This document shows, one piece after another, positions 7,492-16,564 of a DNA stretch of 64,000 nucleotides. The stretch's first letter is position 1; the number at the start of each line of letters is the position of its first letter. The notes below the pieces were generated by a model, which saw only the letters and a program-made list of their open reading frames with translations, ran no database searches and had not been told where the DNA came from. The stretch comes from an uncultured Lachnospiraceae bacterium. Its GTDB lineage: Bacteria; Bacillota; Clostridia; Lachnospirales; Lachnospiraceae. The position numbers and the translations under genes were made by a program. The stretch is from positions 1-64,000 of the forward strand of contig CATLGV010000019.1 in NCBI GenBank assembly GCA_949948735.1. The letters are read 5' to 3'.

Positions 7492-10400
7492 TTGAATAAA
7501 GAAATGGGGAGCGCAATGTTTACGGAAGCGGATATCAGAAAGGAAACAATGGAGCGCACTTTTCAGCGGGGCAGGCAGCTCTACGGATATGGGAATGTCC
7601 AGCAGATACAAGTGACGGATGTTTATATTGACGGCGAGAAGCATGAAAAAATCAAAGCGTTTGTACAGGGGAGCAGCTGGCGGTGTTATCATGTGAGCAT
7701 TCTGCTCGACGAAAAGCAGGGGCGGATGGAGACTTACCGCTGCGAATGTCCGGCGTCGTCCGAATACAGCGGGCTGTGTAAGCATGCGGTGGCGGCGCTG
7801 CTGCGCTATATTCAGGTGAAGGCGGATCAGCGCAAAAGGCTTTCACAGGCGCCCAATAAGATTGTGGTCGAGCTGCCGCATAAGCCGACGCTTGACGAGC
7901 TCGAGCAGCAGAATCTGGTTGCGAAGGGGTCAAAGCTCTATCCGGGCAGCGCGCGGCAGCAAAGCGCGCCGCAGCGCAAAAAGACGGACGTCGGACTGTA
8001 CCGGATTCTGGTGGGAAACGGCTTTGAACAGCAGCTGCAGTACCGGCAGCAGGCGATCAAGGGGAAGGTGCGCCTCGAGGCGCGCTGCCATAACCGGTAC
8101 AGCGGGAAGGTGACGGCGGAGTTCAGAATCGGAATCACGCATCCGTATGTGCTCAAAAACGTTATGGAGTTTGAGGAGCTGATGCGCACAAATGCAAATA
8201 AAAAATACGGGGAAAAACTGGAATTTTATCATCATATGTCCGTATTTGACGCCGAGAGCGTTCCGCTTGTAAAATTCCTGATGACGGCAGCCAATGATTT
8301 TCGCACAAGCGGTGGGATATCGGTTTTCCAGTATTACAGCAAAAATGATGTGAAGCGGGAGATTCCGCTTGTCGGCAGCCATCTGGACGGATTTATGGAG
8401 GCGGTGTCCGGCAGGGAATTCTGGATGGAGCTGCCCGACAAGGAGGGCCAGTACCGGATTGTGGATGAAATGCCCGGCCTTTCCCTGACATTGGAAAAGG
8501 CGGAGGGCGGCGTCTATGTGACTGCGGAAGCTTTTCATACCGTGAAGGGGAATCGGTATCAGTACTTTTTGGATTCCGGACAGGGTATTATTTACCGTGT
8601 GCCGCTGGAGACGGTGGCGGGGGTCCTGCCCTTTATGGAATATATGAACAGGCAGGCGGGGAGGGCCGGATTCATTGCGGAAAGCGAGCTGCCCATGCTG
8701 TGCAGGGATCTGCTTCCCGGTCTGGAGAAGTGCTACCGGATAGACAGAAAGGATTTCGACCCCGGCCAGTATCTGCCGGAGGAGGTGCGGTTTGCGCTTT
8801 ATCTGGATTTGCGGGATAACGATACCGTCAGCTGCAGAATTGAGGCGGCCTACGGCGAGGAGCATTATAATGTGACAGGCGTGTCGGTAAATGGCGAGGC
8901 GGACGACAGATACCTTCGGAATAAAGGCGTTGTGACACAAAAACGCGATGTGCAGCGCGAGATGATGACAGATTTGGAAGTGGGCGCCGTTTTCAGGGAA
9001 TACGATGCGCAAAAAGGCGTCCGGCTCCTGTCCGGCGACGGGGATGTGCTTTATGGCTTTCTGACAGAGGGAATCGAACGGCTGCATGAGCTGGGGGAGG
9101 TTTTTGTGTCGGAGGAGATGAAGCGGGTGCAGATTATGAAAGCCCCTTCATTCCGCGTAGGCGTCTCCATCAAAAGCGGCCTTCTGGAGCTGGAGCTGGA
9201 GTCGCCGGAGCTGCCGCTTGAACGGCTTGCGGAAATTCTTTCCAGATATGACCGGAAAAAGAAGTACTACCGGCTCAGGGACGGCTCCTTCATCAATATG
9301 CAGGATTCCGAAATGAGCAATATTATATCGATTGTGGACGGGCTGCGTCTGACGCAGAGCCAGCTGAAAAAGGGAACGATTGCCGTGCCGAGGTACCGTG
9401 CGCTGTATCTGGACAGCCTTTCAAGGGAAGAGGGCGTCGCGTACATGCATAAGGACCGGAGCTTCCGGCAGCTTGTCCGCAGTATGAAGTCGGTGGAGGA
9501 CTGTGAATATGAGGCGCCGCAGTCCTTACAGGGGATTATGCGGGAATATCAGAAGAGCGGGTACCGGTGGCTGAGGACGCTGCATGACAACGGCTTCGGC
9601 GGCATTCTTGCCGACGACATGGGTCTTGGAAAAACACTGCAGATCATCGCCTTTCTCCTGTCGGAGTACGAGGCGCATATGCCCGGAAGGGCGCTGATTG
9701 TGTGCCCTGCGTCCCTGGTGTACAACTGGCAGAGCGAGATCGAGCGCTTTGCGCCCGCGCTGGTTACCGTGATGATTACGGGGGACGCCGCGCAGCGCAG
9801 GGCGGCGGTCAGGGAGAGCGGGGAGAACGCGATTCTGATTACTTCCTATGACCTGCTTAAGCGGGATATCGCCAATTACGAGGGAATCGAGTTCTTCTGT
9901 GAGATTATTGACGAGGCGCAGTTTATCAAAAACCAGAATACGCAGGCGGCCAAGGCGGTGAAGCTGATCTCGGCGGGAACCAGATTCGCGCTGACGGGCA
10001 CGCCCATGGAAAACCGCTTAAGCGAGCTGTGGAGTATCTTTGATTACCTGATGCCGGGATTTTTGTTCGGATACAGGCAGTTTCGGGAGGAAATCGAATC
10101 GCCTGTCGTAGAGCAGCAGGACGAGGCCGCGCTGCTGCAGCTGCGCCGGTTTATCACGCCCTTTGTTCTGCGCAGGCTCAAAAAGGATGTATTGAAGGAT
10201 CTGCCGGATAAACTGGAGGAGATTGTCTACGCAAAGCTGGAGCGGGAGCAGCAGGAGCTGTATGACGCGGCGGCGGGCAGGCTGCGGCTGATGCTTGGCA
10301 GGCAGACGGATGAGGAATTCAGGGAGAATAAGCTCCAGGTGCTTGCGGAGCTGACCAGGCTGCGCCAGCTTTGCTGCAATCCGCTTTTGATTTACGCAGA

Positions 10401-10923
10401 TTACGACGGCGCGTCGGCCAAAACCGACGTCTGCATGGAGCTGCTGCGCAACGCCATTGAGGGCGGACATAAGATTTTGCTCTTTTCGCAGTTTACCTCC
10501 ATGCTGGAGCTGCTGGCCGGGGAGGCGAGGAAGGCGGGAATCACCTTTTTCAAGCTGACAGGGCAGACGTCGAAGGAGGAGCGGCTCCGGATGGTGGAGG
10601 CCTTTAACGGCGGCGATACGCAGGTATTCTTTATTTCCCTCAAGGCAGGCGGAACAGGACTGAACCTGACAAGCGCCGATATTGTAATACATTTTGATCC
10701 GTGGTGGAATCTGGCGGCGCAGAATCAGGCGACGGACAGGACGCACCGCATCGGGCAGAAGCATGTGGTCACGGTATACAAGCTGATAGCCAAGGGCACG
10801 ATAGAGGAAAAGATCGTAATGCTGCAGGAGGCAAAGCAGGAGCTGGCCCAGCAGGTGCTTGGCGGCGAGAATATGGATCGGGCGACGCTGTCCAAGGAGG
10901 AGCTGCTGGCGTTACTGGGATAA
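7492..10923 (+). CDS. SWIM zinc-finger SNF2/Rad54-family helicase (1143 aa)
   Basis: A SWIM zinc finger lies at about residues 83-99 (CECPASSEYSGLCKH, CxC...CxH). A long middle region follows, then a two-lobed SNF2 ATPase: motif I ILADDMGLGKT (about 705-715), motif II IIDEAQFIKN (about 805), motif III ALTGTPMENR, and C-terminal motifs LFSQFTSMLE, SLKAGGTGLNLT and QATDRTHRIGQ. It is an ATP-driven double-stranded DNA translocase of the bacterial HepA/SNF2 type, presumably acting on protein-DNA complexes. The start is uncertain: TTG 7492 has GAGGG 6 bases upstream, while ATG 7504 and ATG 7516 are alternatives. Single helicases of this kind are common chromosomal genes in Firmicutes; no defence partner adjoins it. 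Confidence 0.92.
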   Translation: MNKEMGSAMFTEADIRKETMERTFQRGRQLYGYGNVQQIQVTDVYIDGEKHEKIKAFVQGSSWRCYHVSILLDEKQGRMETYRCECPASSEYSGLCKHAVAALLRYIQVKADQRKRLSQAPNKIVVELPHKPTLDELEQQNLVAKGSKLYPGSARQQSAPQRKKTDVGLYRILVGNGFEQQLQYRQQAIKGKVRLEARCHNRYSGKVTAEFRIGITHPYVLKNVMEFEELMRTNANKKYGEKLEFYHHMSVFDAESVPLVKFLMTAANDFRTSGGISVFQYYSKNDVKREIPLVGSHLDGFMEAVSGREFWMELPDKEGQYRIVDEMPGLSLTLEKAEGGVYVTAEAFHTVKGNRYQYFLDSGQGIIYRVPLETVAGVLPFMEYMNRQAGRAGFIAESELPMLCRDLLPGLEKCYRIDRKDFDPGQYLPEEVRFALYLDLRDNDTVSCRIEAAYGEEHYNVTGVSVNGEADDRYLRNKGVVTQKRDVQREMMTDLEVGAVFREYDAQKGVRLLSGDGDVLYGFLTEGIERLHELGEVFVSEEMKRVQIMKAPSFRVGVSIKSGLLELELESPELPLERLAEILSRYDRKKKYYRLRDGSFINMQDSEMSNIISIVDGLRLTQSQLKKGTIAVPRYRALYLDSLSREEGVAYMHKDRSFRQLVRSMKSVEDCEYEAPQSLQGIMREYQKSGYRWLRTLHDNGFGGILADDMGLGKTLQIIAFLLSEYEAHMPGRALIVCPASLVYNWQSEIERFAPALVTVMITGDAAQRRAAVRESGENAILITSYDLLKRDIANYEGIEFFCEIIDEAQFIKNQNTQAAKAVKLISAGTRFALTGTPMENRLSELWSIFDYLMPGFLFGYRQFREEIESPVVEQQDEAALLQLRRFITPFVLRRLKKDVLKDLPDKLEEIVYAKLEREQQELYDAAAGRLRLMLGRQTDEEFRENKLQVLAELTRLRQLCCNPLLIYADYDGASAKTDVCMELLRNAIEGGHKILLFSQFTSMLELLAGEARKAGITFFKLTGQTSKEERLRMVEAFNGGDTQVFFISLKAGGTGLNLTSADIVIHFDPWWNLAAQNQATDRTHRIGQKHVVTVYKLIAKGTIEEKIVMLQEAKQELAQQVLGGENMDRATLSKEELLALLG

Positions 10924-10948
10924 AATAATATTTTGGGAGGATTGTAAG

Positions 10949-11737
10949 ATGGCATTGATGCATGTGGATTTTTTTTCGGATGTACTTGGGATGAGCGTAA
11001 ATATGGATGTGATTCTGCCGCAGCGGACGCGGGGGCAGATTGGCATGGAGGGCGCAGGCGCTGAGGGACAGTATAAGACAATGTACCTTCTGCACGGAAT
11101 GAGCGACGACCACACCATCTGGCAGAGGCGGACATCGATTGAGCGCTATGTCAGCGATTTGGGGATTGCGGTGGTGATGCCCACGACGCATCTGGCGTTT
11201 TACACGGATACGGCGTACGGAATGCGTTATTGGACATTCCTTTCGGAGGAGCTGCCGGCCATTTGCCGTGAATTTTTCCCGCGGATGTCGTCGAAGCGGG
11301 AGGATACGCTGGCTGCGGGCCTGTCGATGGGCGGCTACGGGGCGTGGAAGCTGGGACTCCGTGCGAGCGATACGTTCGGGGCGGCAGCGTCCCTCTCCGG
11401 TGCGCTGGATATTGTGCGGGACTACCGGTGGAATCTGGCGCAGCGTCCTGAGCGGCGGCCGCTCTTTGAGGGCGTTTTCGGCAGTGAGGAGCAGCTGAAG
11501 GGCTCCGACAACGACCTGCTGGCGCTCGCGGATAAGCTGGCGGCGCAGGAAAAGAGGCTGCCGCGCCTGTATGCATGGTGCGGGACGGAGGATTTCCTGT
11601 ATGAGGGGAATCTGGCAGCGTGGGCGCATGTCAGGCAGCTTGGCTTCCCGCTGACCTGCGAGCAGTCCGAGGGCGACCATCAGTGGAAATACTGGGACGC
11701 AAAGATACAGGATGTGCTGCGCTGGTGGCTGGGCTAG
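10949..11737 (+). CDS. Putative esterase, EstA/FrmB-like alpha/beta hydrolase (262 aa)
   Basis: The protein shows the tributyrin-esterase/S-formylglutathione-hydrolase-like pattern: a lid-proximal YLLHGMSDDHTIW oxyanion segment, the nucleophile elbow GLSMGGYGA (Ser126), acid residue CGTEDFLYE, and catalytic His in GDHQWKYWD. No signal peptide is visible, so the enzyme is probably cytosolic. Lachnospiraceae enzymes of this group often remove acetyl or other short acyl groups from sugars, but no substrate can be read from the sequence. ATG 10949 is preceded by GGGAGG at 8 bases. It follows the helicase by 25 bases and is likely co-transcribed with it. Confidence 0.85.
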   Translation: MALMHVDFFSDVLGMSVNMDVILPQRTRGQIGMEGAGAEGQYKTMYLLHGMSDDHTIWQRRTSIERYVSDLGIAVVMPTTHLAFYTDTAYGMRYWTFLSEELPAICREFFPRMSSKREDTLAAGLSMGGYGAWKLGLRASDTFGAAASLSGALDIVRDYRWNLAQRPERRPLFEGVFGSEEQLKGSDNDLLALADKLAAQEKRLPRLYAWCGTEDFLYEGNLAAWAHVRQLGFPLTCEQSEGDHQWKYWDAKIQDVLRWWLG

Positions 11738-11763
11738 GGAAACGCGCTTATCAGCGCTTCCCT
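11736..11763. terminator. Bidirectional terminator between convergent esterase and ABC permease genes
   Basis: AGGGAA (11736-11741) pairs with TTCCCT (11758-11763) and the inner GCGC elements pair with each other. The hairpin spans the stop codons of both convergent genes. T runs are weak. Confidence 0.55.
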
Positions 11764-12970
11764 AATCCAGCATGATTTCTTTTAGAGACAAATGCTCCAT
11801 TTTTTTCGCGTACAGACGCATGACAGACTCATAGAGCAGAACGAAGACGGCAAAGGTGATAAGCATGGCGGGCACGTCAAACCGGTAATCGGGCAGTATC
11901 TCCACATCGGCAAAAACGATGGTCAGCACGAGCTTTAGCAAAACATATTGATAGATGGTCCCAAGTACGAAGCCCAGATATGCCCAGGGCCTGTAGCCGC
12001 CAAGCACGGCGCCTGCGCAGTCCCTGGCGCGGTAGCCGAATACCTTCATCATCGTAATCGTCTTGCTGTTAGCCTTCACAACGGAGGTGGTGGCGATAAA
12101 GAGCGTGACGCAGGCGAGCACAAAGCCGATCGACATCATCATAACGGACATCATAGCGCTCGAGAGCTCATCCATACTAAACGACATCTGCATCATTGAG
12201 GAAAAGCAAAAGACTGCGAAGGTGATAAAAAATATCAGGGATTTGCTTCGGCGGATATTGCTCTTTCTCAGCGCGGCCAGAAAAGGCAGTCCCGTTTCGC
12301 TTTCGGACGCAGCTCTGCCCTGGTGGGAGCGCGCGTTTTTGCCGGCGCCTTGCTTTTTGGCGCCGGCGATGTCTGCTTTGCTTTGCCGTGTACTTGCCGC
12401 GGATTCCCGAATCAGCGCCAGCGCGGGTATCTTGAGCCGGCGGTAGGCATAGGCAACGGAAAGCATCGCGAAAAACAAGGCAGGCAGTATCACCAATGCC
12501 GCAAACAGGGCAGGGTGGAAGACCGGGTCAAAATCCGGCAGAAGCCCCTCTTCGTTCTGTGTGCTGTAAAATGTCGGCGTCAGCAGGGAAGCGCCCAAAA
12601 AGCCCAGCGCCGTGCCGACAAGGACGGTCATCCCGAATACCGCGAAGCCTTTGGCGACGGAAAACCGGGAATAGCCAAGGGCCTTGAGAATCCCCAGCTG
12701 TTTTTGGTGCGTATCGATATAATGTCCGATATAGAAGCATAACAGAACGACGGCGGTGAGCAGCAGACATCCGCCGGACACGATACTGACGACCTTGGAC
12801 ATATTGCGCAGCGCTTCGTACAGGATCATTGCCATTTCATTTGTAATCAGCGCTTCGACATTCTGCAGGTCGATATCATAATTCAGAAAGAGCGCGCAGA
12901 CAAAGACGGCGCAGAAGCTCACAATCGAGATGCCGATCATTTTGAAGAGATCTTTGTAACCGATAATCAT
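11762..12970 (-). CDS. ABC transporter permease, FtsX-like family (402 aa)
   Basis: Hydrophobic segments occur at about residues 12-32, 55-80, 105-130, 155-180, 250-275, 300-325 and 355-385. The DTHQKQLGILKALGYS motif is the usual coupling segment after the first core helix of FtsX/MacB-type permeases, and a second FtsX-like core follows (MMKVFGYRARDCAGAVLGG). With the upstream ATPase it forms a type VII ABC exporter or mechanotransmitter. Such pairs in Firmicutes often handle lipids or antimicrobial peptides. The extracytoplasmic loop after helix 1 is very short. ATG 12970 is chosen because AGGAGG lies 6 bases upstream; a longer frame overlaps the ATPase. Confidence 0.85.
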   Translation of the reverse strand: MIIGYKDLFKMIGISIVSFCAVFVCALFLNYDIDLQNVEALITNEMAMILYEALRNMSKVVSIVSGGCLLLTAVVLLCFYIGHYIDTHQKQLGILKALGYSRFSVAKGFAVFGMTVLVGTALGFLGASLLTPTFYSTQNEEGLLPDFDPVFHPALFAALVILPALFFAMLSVAYAYRRLKIPALALIRESAASTRQSKADIAGAKKQGAGKNARSHQGRAASESETGLPFLAALRKSNIRRSKSLIFFITFAVFCFSSMMQMSFSMDELSSAMMSVMMMSIGFVLACVTLFIATTSVVKANSKTITMMKVFGYRARDCAGAVLGGYRPWAYLGFVLGTIYQYVLLKLVLTIVFADVEILPDYRFDVPAMLITFAVFVLLYESVMRLYAKKMEHLSLKEIMLD

Positions 12971-12980
12971 ATCCTGCCTC

Positions 12981-13685
12981 CTACCATTCGATTTCGTATG
13001 CCGATTTTGGCTGTTCATTATGATATGTATGGATAATCTGCCCGCTGTTCATGCGGATGACCGTATTGGCCATATCCGCAATATTCTGGTTGTGCGTGAC
13101 CATCACCATGGTGAACCCCAGCTCATTTTTTAAGCGGACGATATAGTCCAGCACCTGTCGTCCTGTCTGTTCGTCCAGCGCGCCTGTGGGTTCGTCCAGG
13201 TACAGCACGCGGGGCTTTTTGGCCAGCGCTCTGGCGACGGAAACGCGCTGCTGTTCGCCGCCGCTGAGCTCGTGCGGGTATTTGCCGTATTTGCTTCCCA
13301 GTCCCACGGCGTCGATGACGGCGCGGTATTCCCTGTTGCCCGCAAGGTCGGCGCCCATTCGCACATTCTTGTCGACGGTGAGGTTGGGCAGCAGGAAATA
13401 CTGCTGGAAAATATAGCCGATATATTCCTTGCGGAACCGGGTCAGCTGCGCGTCGTTCATCGAGGATAGATGACGGTCGTCGTAACGGATCTCGCCCGAG
13501 TCGGCGGGCTCCAGACCGGAAATGACATTGAGCAGGGTTGATTTGCCGGAGCCGGAGGCTCCCAACAGGACGACAAAATCGCCGTCCTCGATGGTGAGGG
13601 ACACGCCCCGCAGCACTTCGTTGCGGCTGTCGCCGGTTCCGTAGGATTTATGTACGTTTTCGATTTTAATCATGTCTTTATTCAT
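12981..13685 (-). CDS. ABC transporter ATP-binding protein, MacB/LolD type (234 aa)
   Basis: Complete nucleotide-binding domain: Walker A LLGASGSGKST, Q-loop YIFQQYFLLPNLT, signature ELSGGEQQRVSVARAL, Walker B RVLYLDEPTGALD, and H-loop MVMVTHNQ. The subtype is that of LolD/MacB/BceA ATPases paired with FtsX-like permeases, consistent with the permease 10 bases downstream. Its start overlaps the end of the upstream TetR gene by 8 bases, so the three genes form one translationally coupled operon (tetR-ATPase-permease). Confidence 0.93.
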   Translation of the reverse strand: MNKDMIKIENVHKSYGTGDSRNEVLRGVSLTIEDGDFVVLLGASGSGKSTLLNVISGLEPADSGEIRYDDRHLSSMNDAQLTRFRKEYIGYIFQQYFLLPNLTVDKNVRMGADLAGNREYRAVIDAVGLGSKYGKYPHELSGGEQQRVSVARALAKKPRVLYLDEPTGALDEQTGRQVLDYIVRLKNELGFTMVMVTHNQNIADMANTVIRMNSGQIIHTYHNEQPKSAYEIEW

Positions 13686-14259
13686 GCTCCCTTCCGCGCT
13701 GCTTTTCCAGCGTCATTAAGCCAAGAAAAACCTGTGTCAGTCTTTCTCCGATTTGCTCCATCGTGTAGCTGCACAGCCTTGTGGCGCACATGGCGGCGAT
13801 ACCGTGTGAATAAGTCCACAGATGCTGATAAATCATTTCCGCGGCTTCCCGCGTGTCCACATACTTCTGCACAGACCGGAGGATTTTTTCATAGCTGTCG
13901 TCGATTTCCGGCAGGATGCTTTCCACGCCGGTCTGTCCCGTGGCCGGACGCATAAAAAGCAGCTGAAACAGCAGCGGCTCCTCAATGGAAAAACGGATAT
14001 ACGCCATGCCGACGCCCTTGAAGGCAAGCTCCTGACGCAGGCCGTCCGCGACATACTGCCCGTACAATGCCTTTGCGCGGGCAACGACCTGGGCCTTGAC
14101 CTCGTCCATGCTTTCAAAAACGGTAAAAATCGGTCTTGCCGAGCTGCCAAGACGTTCTCCAAGCTCTCTTGCGGTGATTTTGTCCGGTCCGTCGGTCCGG
14201 GCGATTTGGAAAGCGGCGTCTATGATTTCTTCTCTTGAAAATTTTGCTTTCGGCGGCAT
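13678..14259 (-). CDS. TetR-family repressor of the ABC transporter operon (193 aa)
   Basis: The N-terminal HTH reads SREEIIDAAFQIARTDGPDKITARELGERLGSS followed by ARPIFTVFESMDEV, the TetR fold; the C-terminal ligand domain is divergent and helical. ATG 14259 is used because GGAGG lies 6 bases before it. The gene is first in an operon with an ABC exporter, a common arrangement for an autoregulated, ligand-relieved drug or lipid efflux system. A GTTTTAAAAC palindrome just upstream is a plausible operator. The inducer is unknown. Confidence 0.88.
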   Translation of the reverse strand: MPPKAKFSREEIIDAAFQIARTDGPDKITARELGERLGSSARPIFTVFESMDEVKAQVVARAKALYGQYVADGLRQELAFKGVGMAYIRFSIEEPLLFQLLFMRPATGQTGVESILPEIDDSYEKILRSVQKYVDTREAAEMIYQHLWTYSHGIAAMCATRLCSYTMEQIGERLTQVFLGLMTLEKQRGREHE

Positions 14260-14284
14260 AGAAAACCTCCTTTGTAAAACTAAT

Positions 14285-14294
14285 GTTTTAAAAC
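14285..14294. promoter_or_regulatory. Candidate TetR operator
   Basis: GTTTTAAAAC is a perfect 10-bp palindrome extended imperfectly by AAT/CGCAT flanks, 25-35 bases upstream of the TetR start. Its position suits autoregulation; the sequence alone does not prove binding. Confidence 0.4.
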
Positions 14295-14360
14295 GCATGT
14301 TTTATTATAAAAGAAAAAAAGAAAGCTGTCAAGAAAGGAATTGAATATAAGAAAGATATT

Positions 14361-15215
14361 TTACAGACGCTGCCCGCAATCGTATGCCTGGATATTCCCT
14401 GTCGCCAAAAACCGTGAAAGCCTGTGAAACTGCTCATTCAGCATCCTGATATCAACAACACCCTTATCGTTGACGGCGGCTGCCTCGACGGTAAACGTGC
14501 CGTCGTATCCGGTTCTTTTGACAAACGCAAAAAAGGCGTCGAAATCAATATCGCCGGTTCCGACGGGGAGGGCGCGCAGCTTTGTCCAGTCCATGTATCC
14601 CCCGGCATAATCGTTGACATGGTAGTGGCGGATATGGCTGTCCTTCCATAGCCACTCAAATTCTTTGGCGTATAACAGCGCGGTCTGATCGTGAAAGGCA
14701 GCCATCTTTGTATCAAATACGAAGTGGATGTCCGGATATTTTTCCCGCAGCATACACAGGCGCGTCATGGGATCGGCCGTGGTGCAGACCACATTTTCCA
14801 CCAGAAGGTCTGTTTCGTATCTGCGGGCAATCTGGTTAAGGGCGGCATAAGCGGCCGCATTATTTTCAAAGTGGGAATCCGATGTCCGGCCGTCCCATAA
14901 GTGGAGCACCATTTTCTCGGCGCCGATGTGCCGGGCGATACGGCAGTTGATTTCAAACCGCTCATAAGCGTCCCGCAGCGCCGCAGCCGTTCCTTTGCTG
15001 AGGCTTTCGCCGATGCTTTTTTCACAGTGGACGACGGGAATGTGCAGGCTTAAGTCCCGCAGGAAACGAATGAGCGCCTCCGCTTCTTCATAATAGGGTG
15101 CGTCTATCATAAACTCATACCCGTCGTACAACAGCTGCTCTGAGAGCGGCTCCAGCAACCGGTAATCCCCGCCGTATGGAAGCAGCGCGCCGGTAGAACA
15201 CAGAATTTCAGACAT
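14361..15215 (-). CDS. Sugar phosphate isomerase/epimerase-like TIM-barrel protein (284 aa)
   Basis: The sequence follows the xylose-isomerase-like TIM barrel (AP endonuclease family 2 superfamily), with metal-binding-type residues at strand ends: KMVLHLWDGR, LLVENVVC (Glu), HFVFDTKMAAFHD (Asp, His), HYHVNDYAGG (His, Asp) and FTVEAAA (Glu). Such proteins isomerise or epimerise sugars or inositols; the substrate cannot be assigned. It is the last gene of a probable three-gene minus-strand operon after the VOC and AlkD-like genes, 50 bases from the latter. Confidence 0.75.
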   Translation of the reverse strand: MSEILCSTGALLPYGGDYRLLEPLSEQLLYDGYEFMIDAPYYEEAEALIRFLRDLSLHIPVVHCEKSIGESLSKGTAAALRDAYERFEINCRIARHIGAEKMVLHLWDGRTSDSHFENNAAAYAALNQIARRYETDLLVENVVCTTADPMTRLCMLREKYPDIHFVFDTKMAAFHDQTALLYAKEFEWLWKDSHIRHYHVNDYAGGYMDWTKLRALPVGTGDIDFDAFFAFVKRTGYDGTFTVEAAAVNDKGVVDIRMLNEQFHRLSRFLATGNIQAYDCGQRL

Positions 15216-15265
15216 AAATAATCTCCGTTTGATGACAGGCCGTAAGCCTGTGTGATGAAAGGAAG

Positions 15266-15940
15266 CTACAGCTGCATTAGTCTGGCCCGTGCTGCGGCAT
15301 CGAATTTCTCAAGTGCATACCGGAAAGCCACGCGTGGCATTTTCTCACAGTTTGCGGTCAGATATGCCTCGACACAGTGCGGGTCGGTCTGCGACAGGGC
15401 TTTCAGCATCCAGCCGTAACCCTTTAAAACCAAATCCTGATCATCCGTCATCAGCCGGTCGGATATTTCCAGAGGCCGGATGCCTTCGTAATCGTTTTTC
15501 AGGATGCAGGGAATCAAAATAACCGCGGAAGCCCTGCGCACCCAGAAGTCTTTGTCCTGCGTCCACAAAAGAACCTTTGAGAATAAAGCTTTGTTCTGCC
15601 GCAGCAGCTCGCCGAATGCGTGCGTGCAGAAATCGTCGCAGTCGCCCCAGCCCCGCACATAGTCCTTCAGCCATCGGAAGAAGACGTCATAAGTAGAAGC
15701 GTTGTATTGCTTTTTCATCCGGAAGGCGAAGTCATAGGCGATTACGCCGAGCGCCCATGTGTGCTGCTCCAGCAGCTCCTCGCATAATGCGAATACGTTT
15801 TCAATGTGTTTATCCGGAATCTGCCGAAACAGTGCGGCGGACAGCCTCCGGATATCGCCGGTGACGATATGCTTTCCGTCCGGGACGCTGCTTTCCAGCT
15901 CCTGTATTTTGCGGACGGCTTCCTCGACAAGCGGATGCAT
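15266..15940 (-). CDS. DNA alkylation repair protein, AlkD-like HEAT-repeat family (224 aa)
   Basis: The all-helical protein carries the AlkD family pattern: WALGVIAYDFAFRMKKQY, then VRGWGDCDDFCTHAFG (region of the catalytic Asp), DKDFWVRRASAVILI (conserved Arg) and DDQDLVLKGYGWMLKAL. AlkD-type glycosylases remove bulky or positively charged alkylated bases without base flipping. ATG 15940 is chosen over GTG 15949 because AGGGGAGG (15956-15949) overlaps the GTG and lies 8 bases from the ATG. It starts 5 bases after the VOC stop, so the two are co-translated. Whether it still repairs DNA needs a test; some family members are diverged. Confidence 0.8.
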   Translation of the reverse strand: MHPLVEEAVRKIQELESSVPDGKHIVTGDIRRLSAALFRQIPDKHIENVFALCEELLEQHTWALGVIAYDFAFRMKKQYNASTYDVFFRWLKDYVRGWGDCDDFCTHAFGELLRQNKALFSKVLLWTQDKDFWVRRASAVILIPCILKNDYEGIRPLEISDRLMTDDQDLVLKGYGWMLKALSQTDPHCVEAYLTANCEKMPRVAFRYALEKFDAAARARLMQL

Positions 15941-15945
15941 GCAAA

Positions 15946-16392
15946 TCACCTCCCCTGTGTTTCCGAATAGCCGCCGGTGACCTCAATGGGGTTTCCGTCG
16001 GGATCCATAAAAGTGAAATACCAATAAGGAGAAAAGACCTGGATAAACCGAATCGGCGTCAGCTGCGCGGCAATTCCCAGAGCCTCAATCCGGTCATATT
16101 CTGCGCGCAGGTCGTCCACGCCCAGATTGATAAAGACCTTGCGCGTATTGTCGCTGTCCGCGATTTTGCTCTGGTCGTCATAGACCGGCCAGTATTCGCC
16201 TCTGGTGATCACCTGTTCCCTGTTTTCACGGTCATAATAACCGTTCATCAGGCAGAGGCTGAGCCCGTTGCTTTGAAACATGGCAAACCGCTTGCCGTTG
16301 ACAGCGCTCACCTTCATATCGAGCACCTTCTCATAGAAGGATATGGATTTGTCAAAATCCCGGACAATTAAATAAACAGAGCCGTATCTCAT
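15946..16392 (-). CDS. VOC-superfamily (glyoxalase/bleomycin-resistance-like) protein (148 aa)
   Basis: Two beta-alpha-beta-beta-beta modules typical of VOC proteins: VYLIVRDFDKSISFYEKVL in the first half and KVFINLGVDDLRAEYDRI, then FTFMDPDGNPIEVTGGY at the end. Such proteins bind small electrophiles or carry out metal-dependent isomerisation or ring cleavage; many act in resistance or detoxification. It is first in the operon with the AlkD-like protein, which hints at a shared stress response, though this is only an inference. Three related palindromes lie in its upstream region. Confidence 0.8.
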   Translation of the reverse strand: MRYGSVYLIVRDFDKSISFYEKVLDMKVSAVNGKRFAMFQSNGLSLCLMNGYYDRENREQVITRGEYWPVYDDQSKIADSDNTRKVFINLGVDDLRAEYDRIEALGIAAQLTPIRFIQVFSPYWYFTFMDPDGNPIEVTGGYSETQGR

Positions 16393-16424
16393 CGGAAATC
16401 TCCTCTCTTTGCGGAAGTAAGGAC

Positions 16425-16478
16425 GCCTTTGTCAATCGAAGGCACCCTCAATTGAGAATACCCTTGTCAATTGAGGGT
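16425..16478. repeat. Cluster of three related palindromes upstream of the VOC operon
   Basis: GCCTTTGTCAATCGAAGGC (16425-16443), ACCCTCAATTGAG (16444-16456) and ACCCTTGTCAATTGAGGGT (16460-16478) lie nearly end to end. The outer two have complementary arms GCCTT/AAGGC and ACCCT/AGGGT with nearly the same 9-base loop, TGTCAATCG or TGTCAATTG. The arms differ but still pair. On the minus strand each TGTCAA reads as TTGACA, a -35-like hexamer, but no matching -10 is evident. Confidence 0.65.
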
Positions 16479-16564
16479 ATGGCGACAGTATAGCACAGTC
16501 TGCTGTAAAATACAACCGTTTGTTCGATTTTTGGATGCGGCTTCCGGGATTACAAGGCCGGCGG

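Noticed and set aside
7492..10923. SNF2/SWIM helicase as part of a phage-defence system (DISARM- or DndE-like)
   Set aside because: Neighbours are a protease and an esterase; no methylase, nuclease or phospholipase partner is present, and such helicases are ordinary in Firmicutes.
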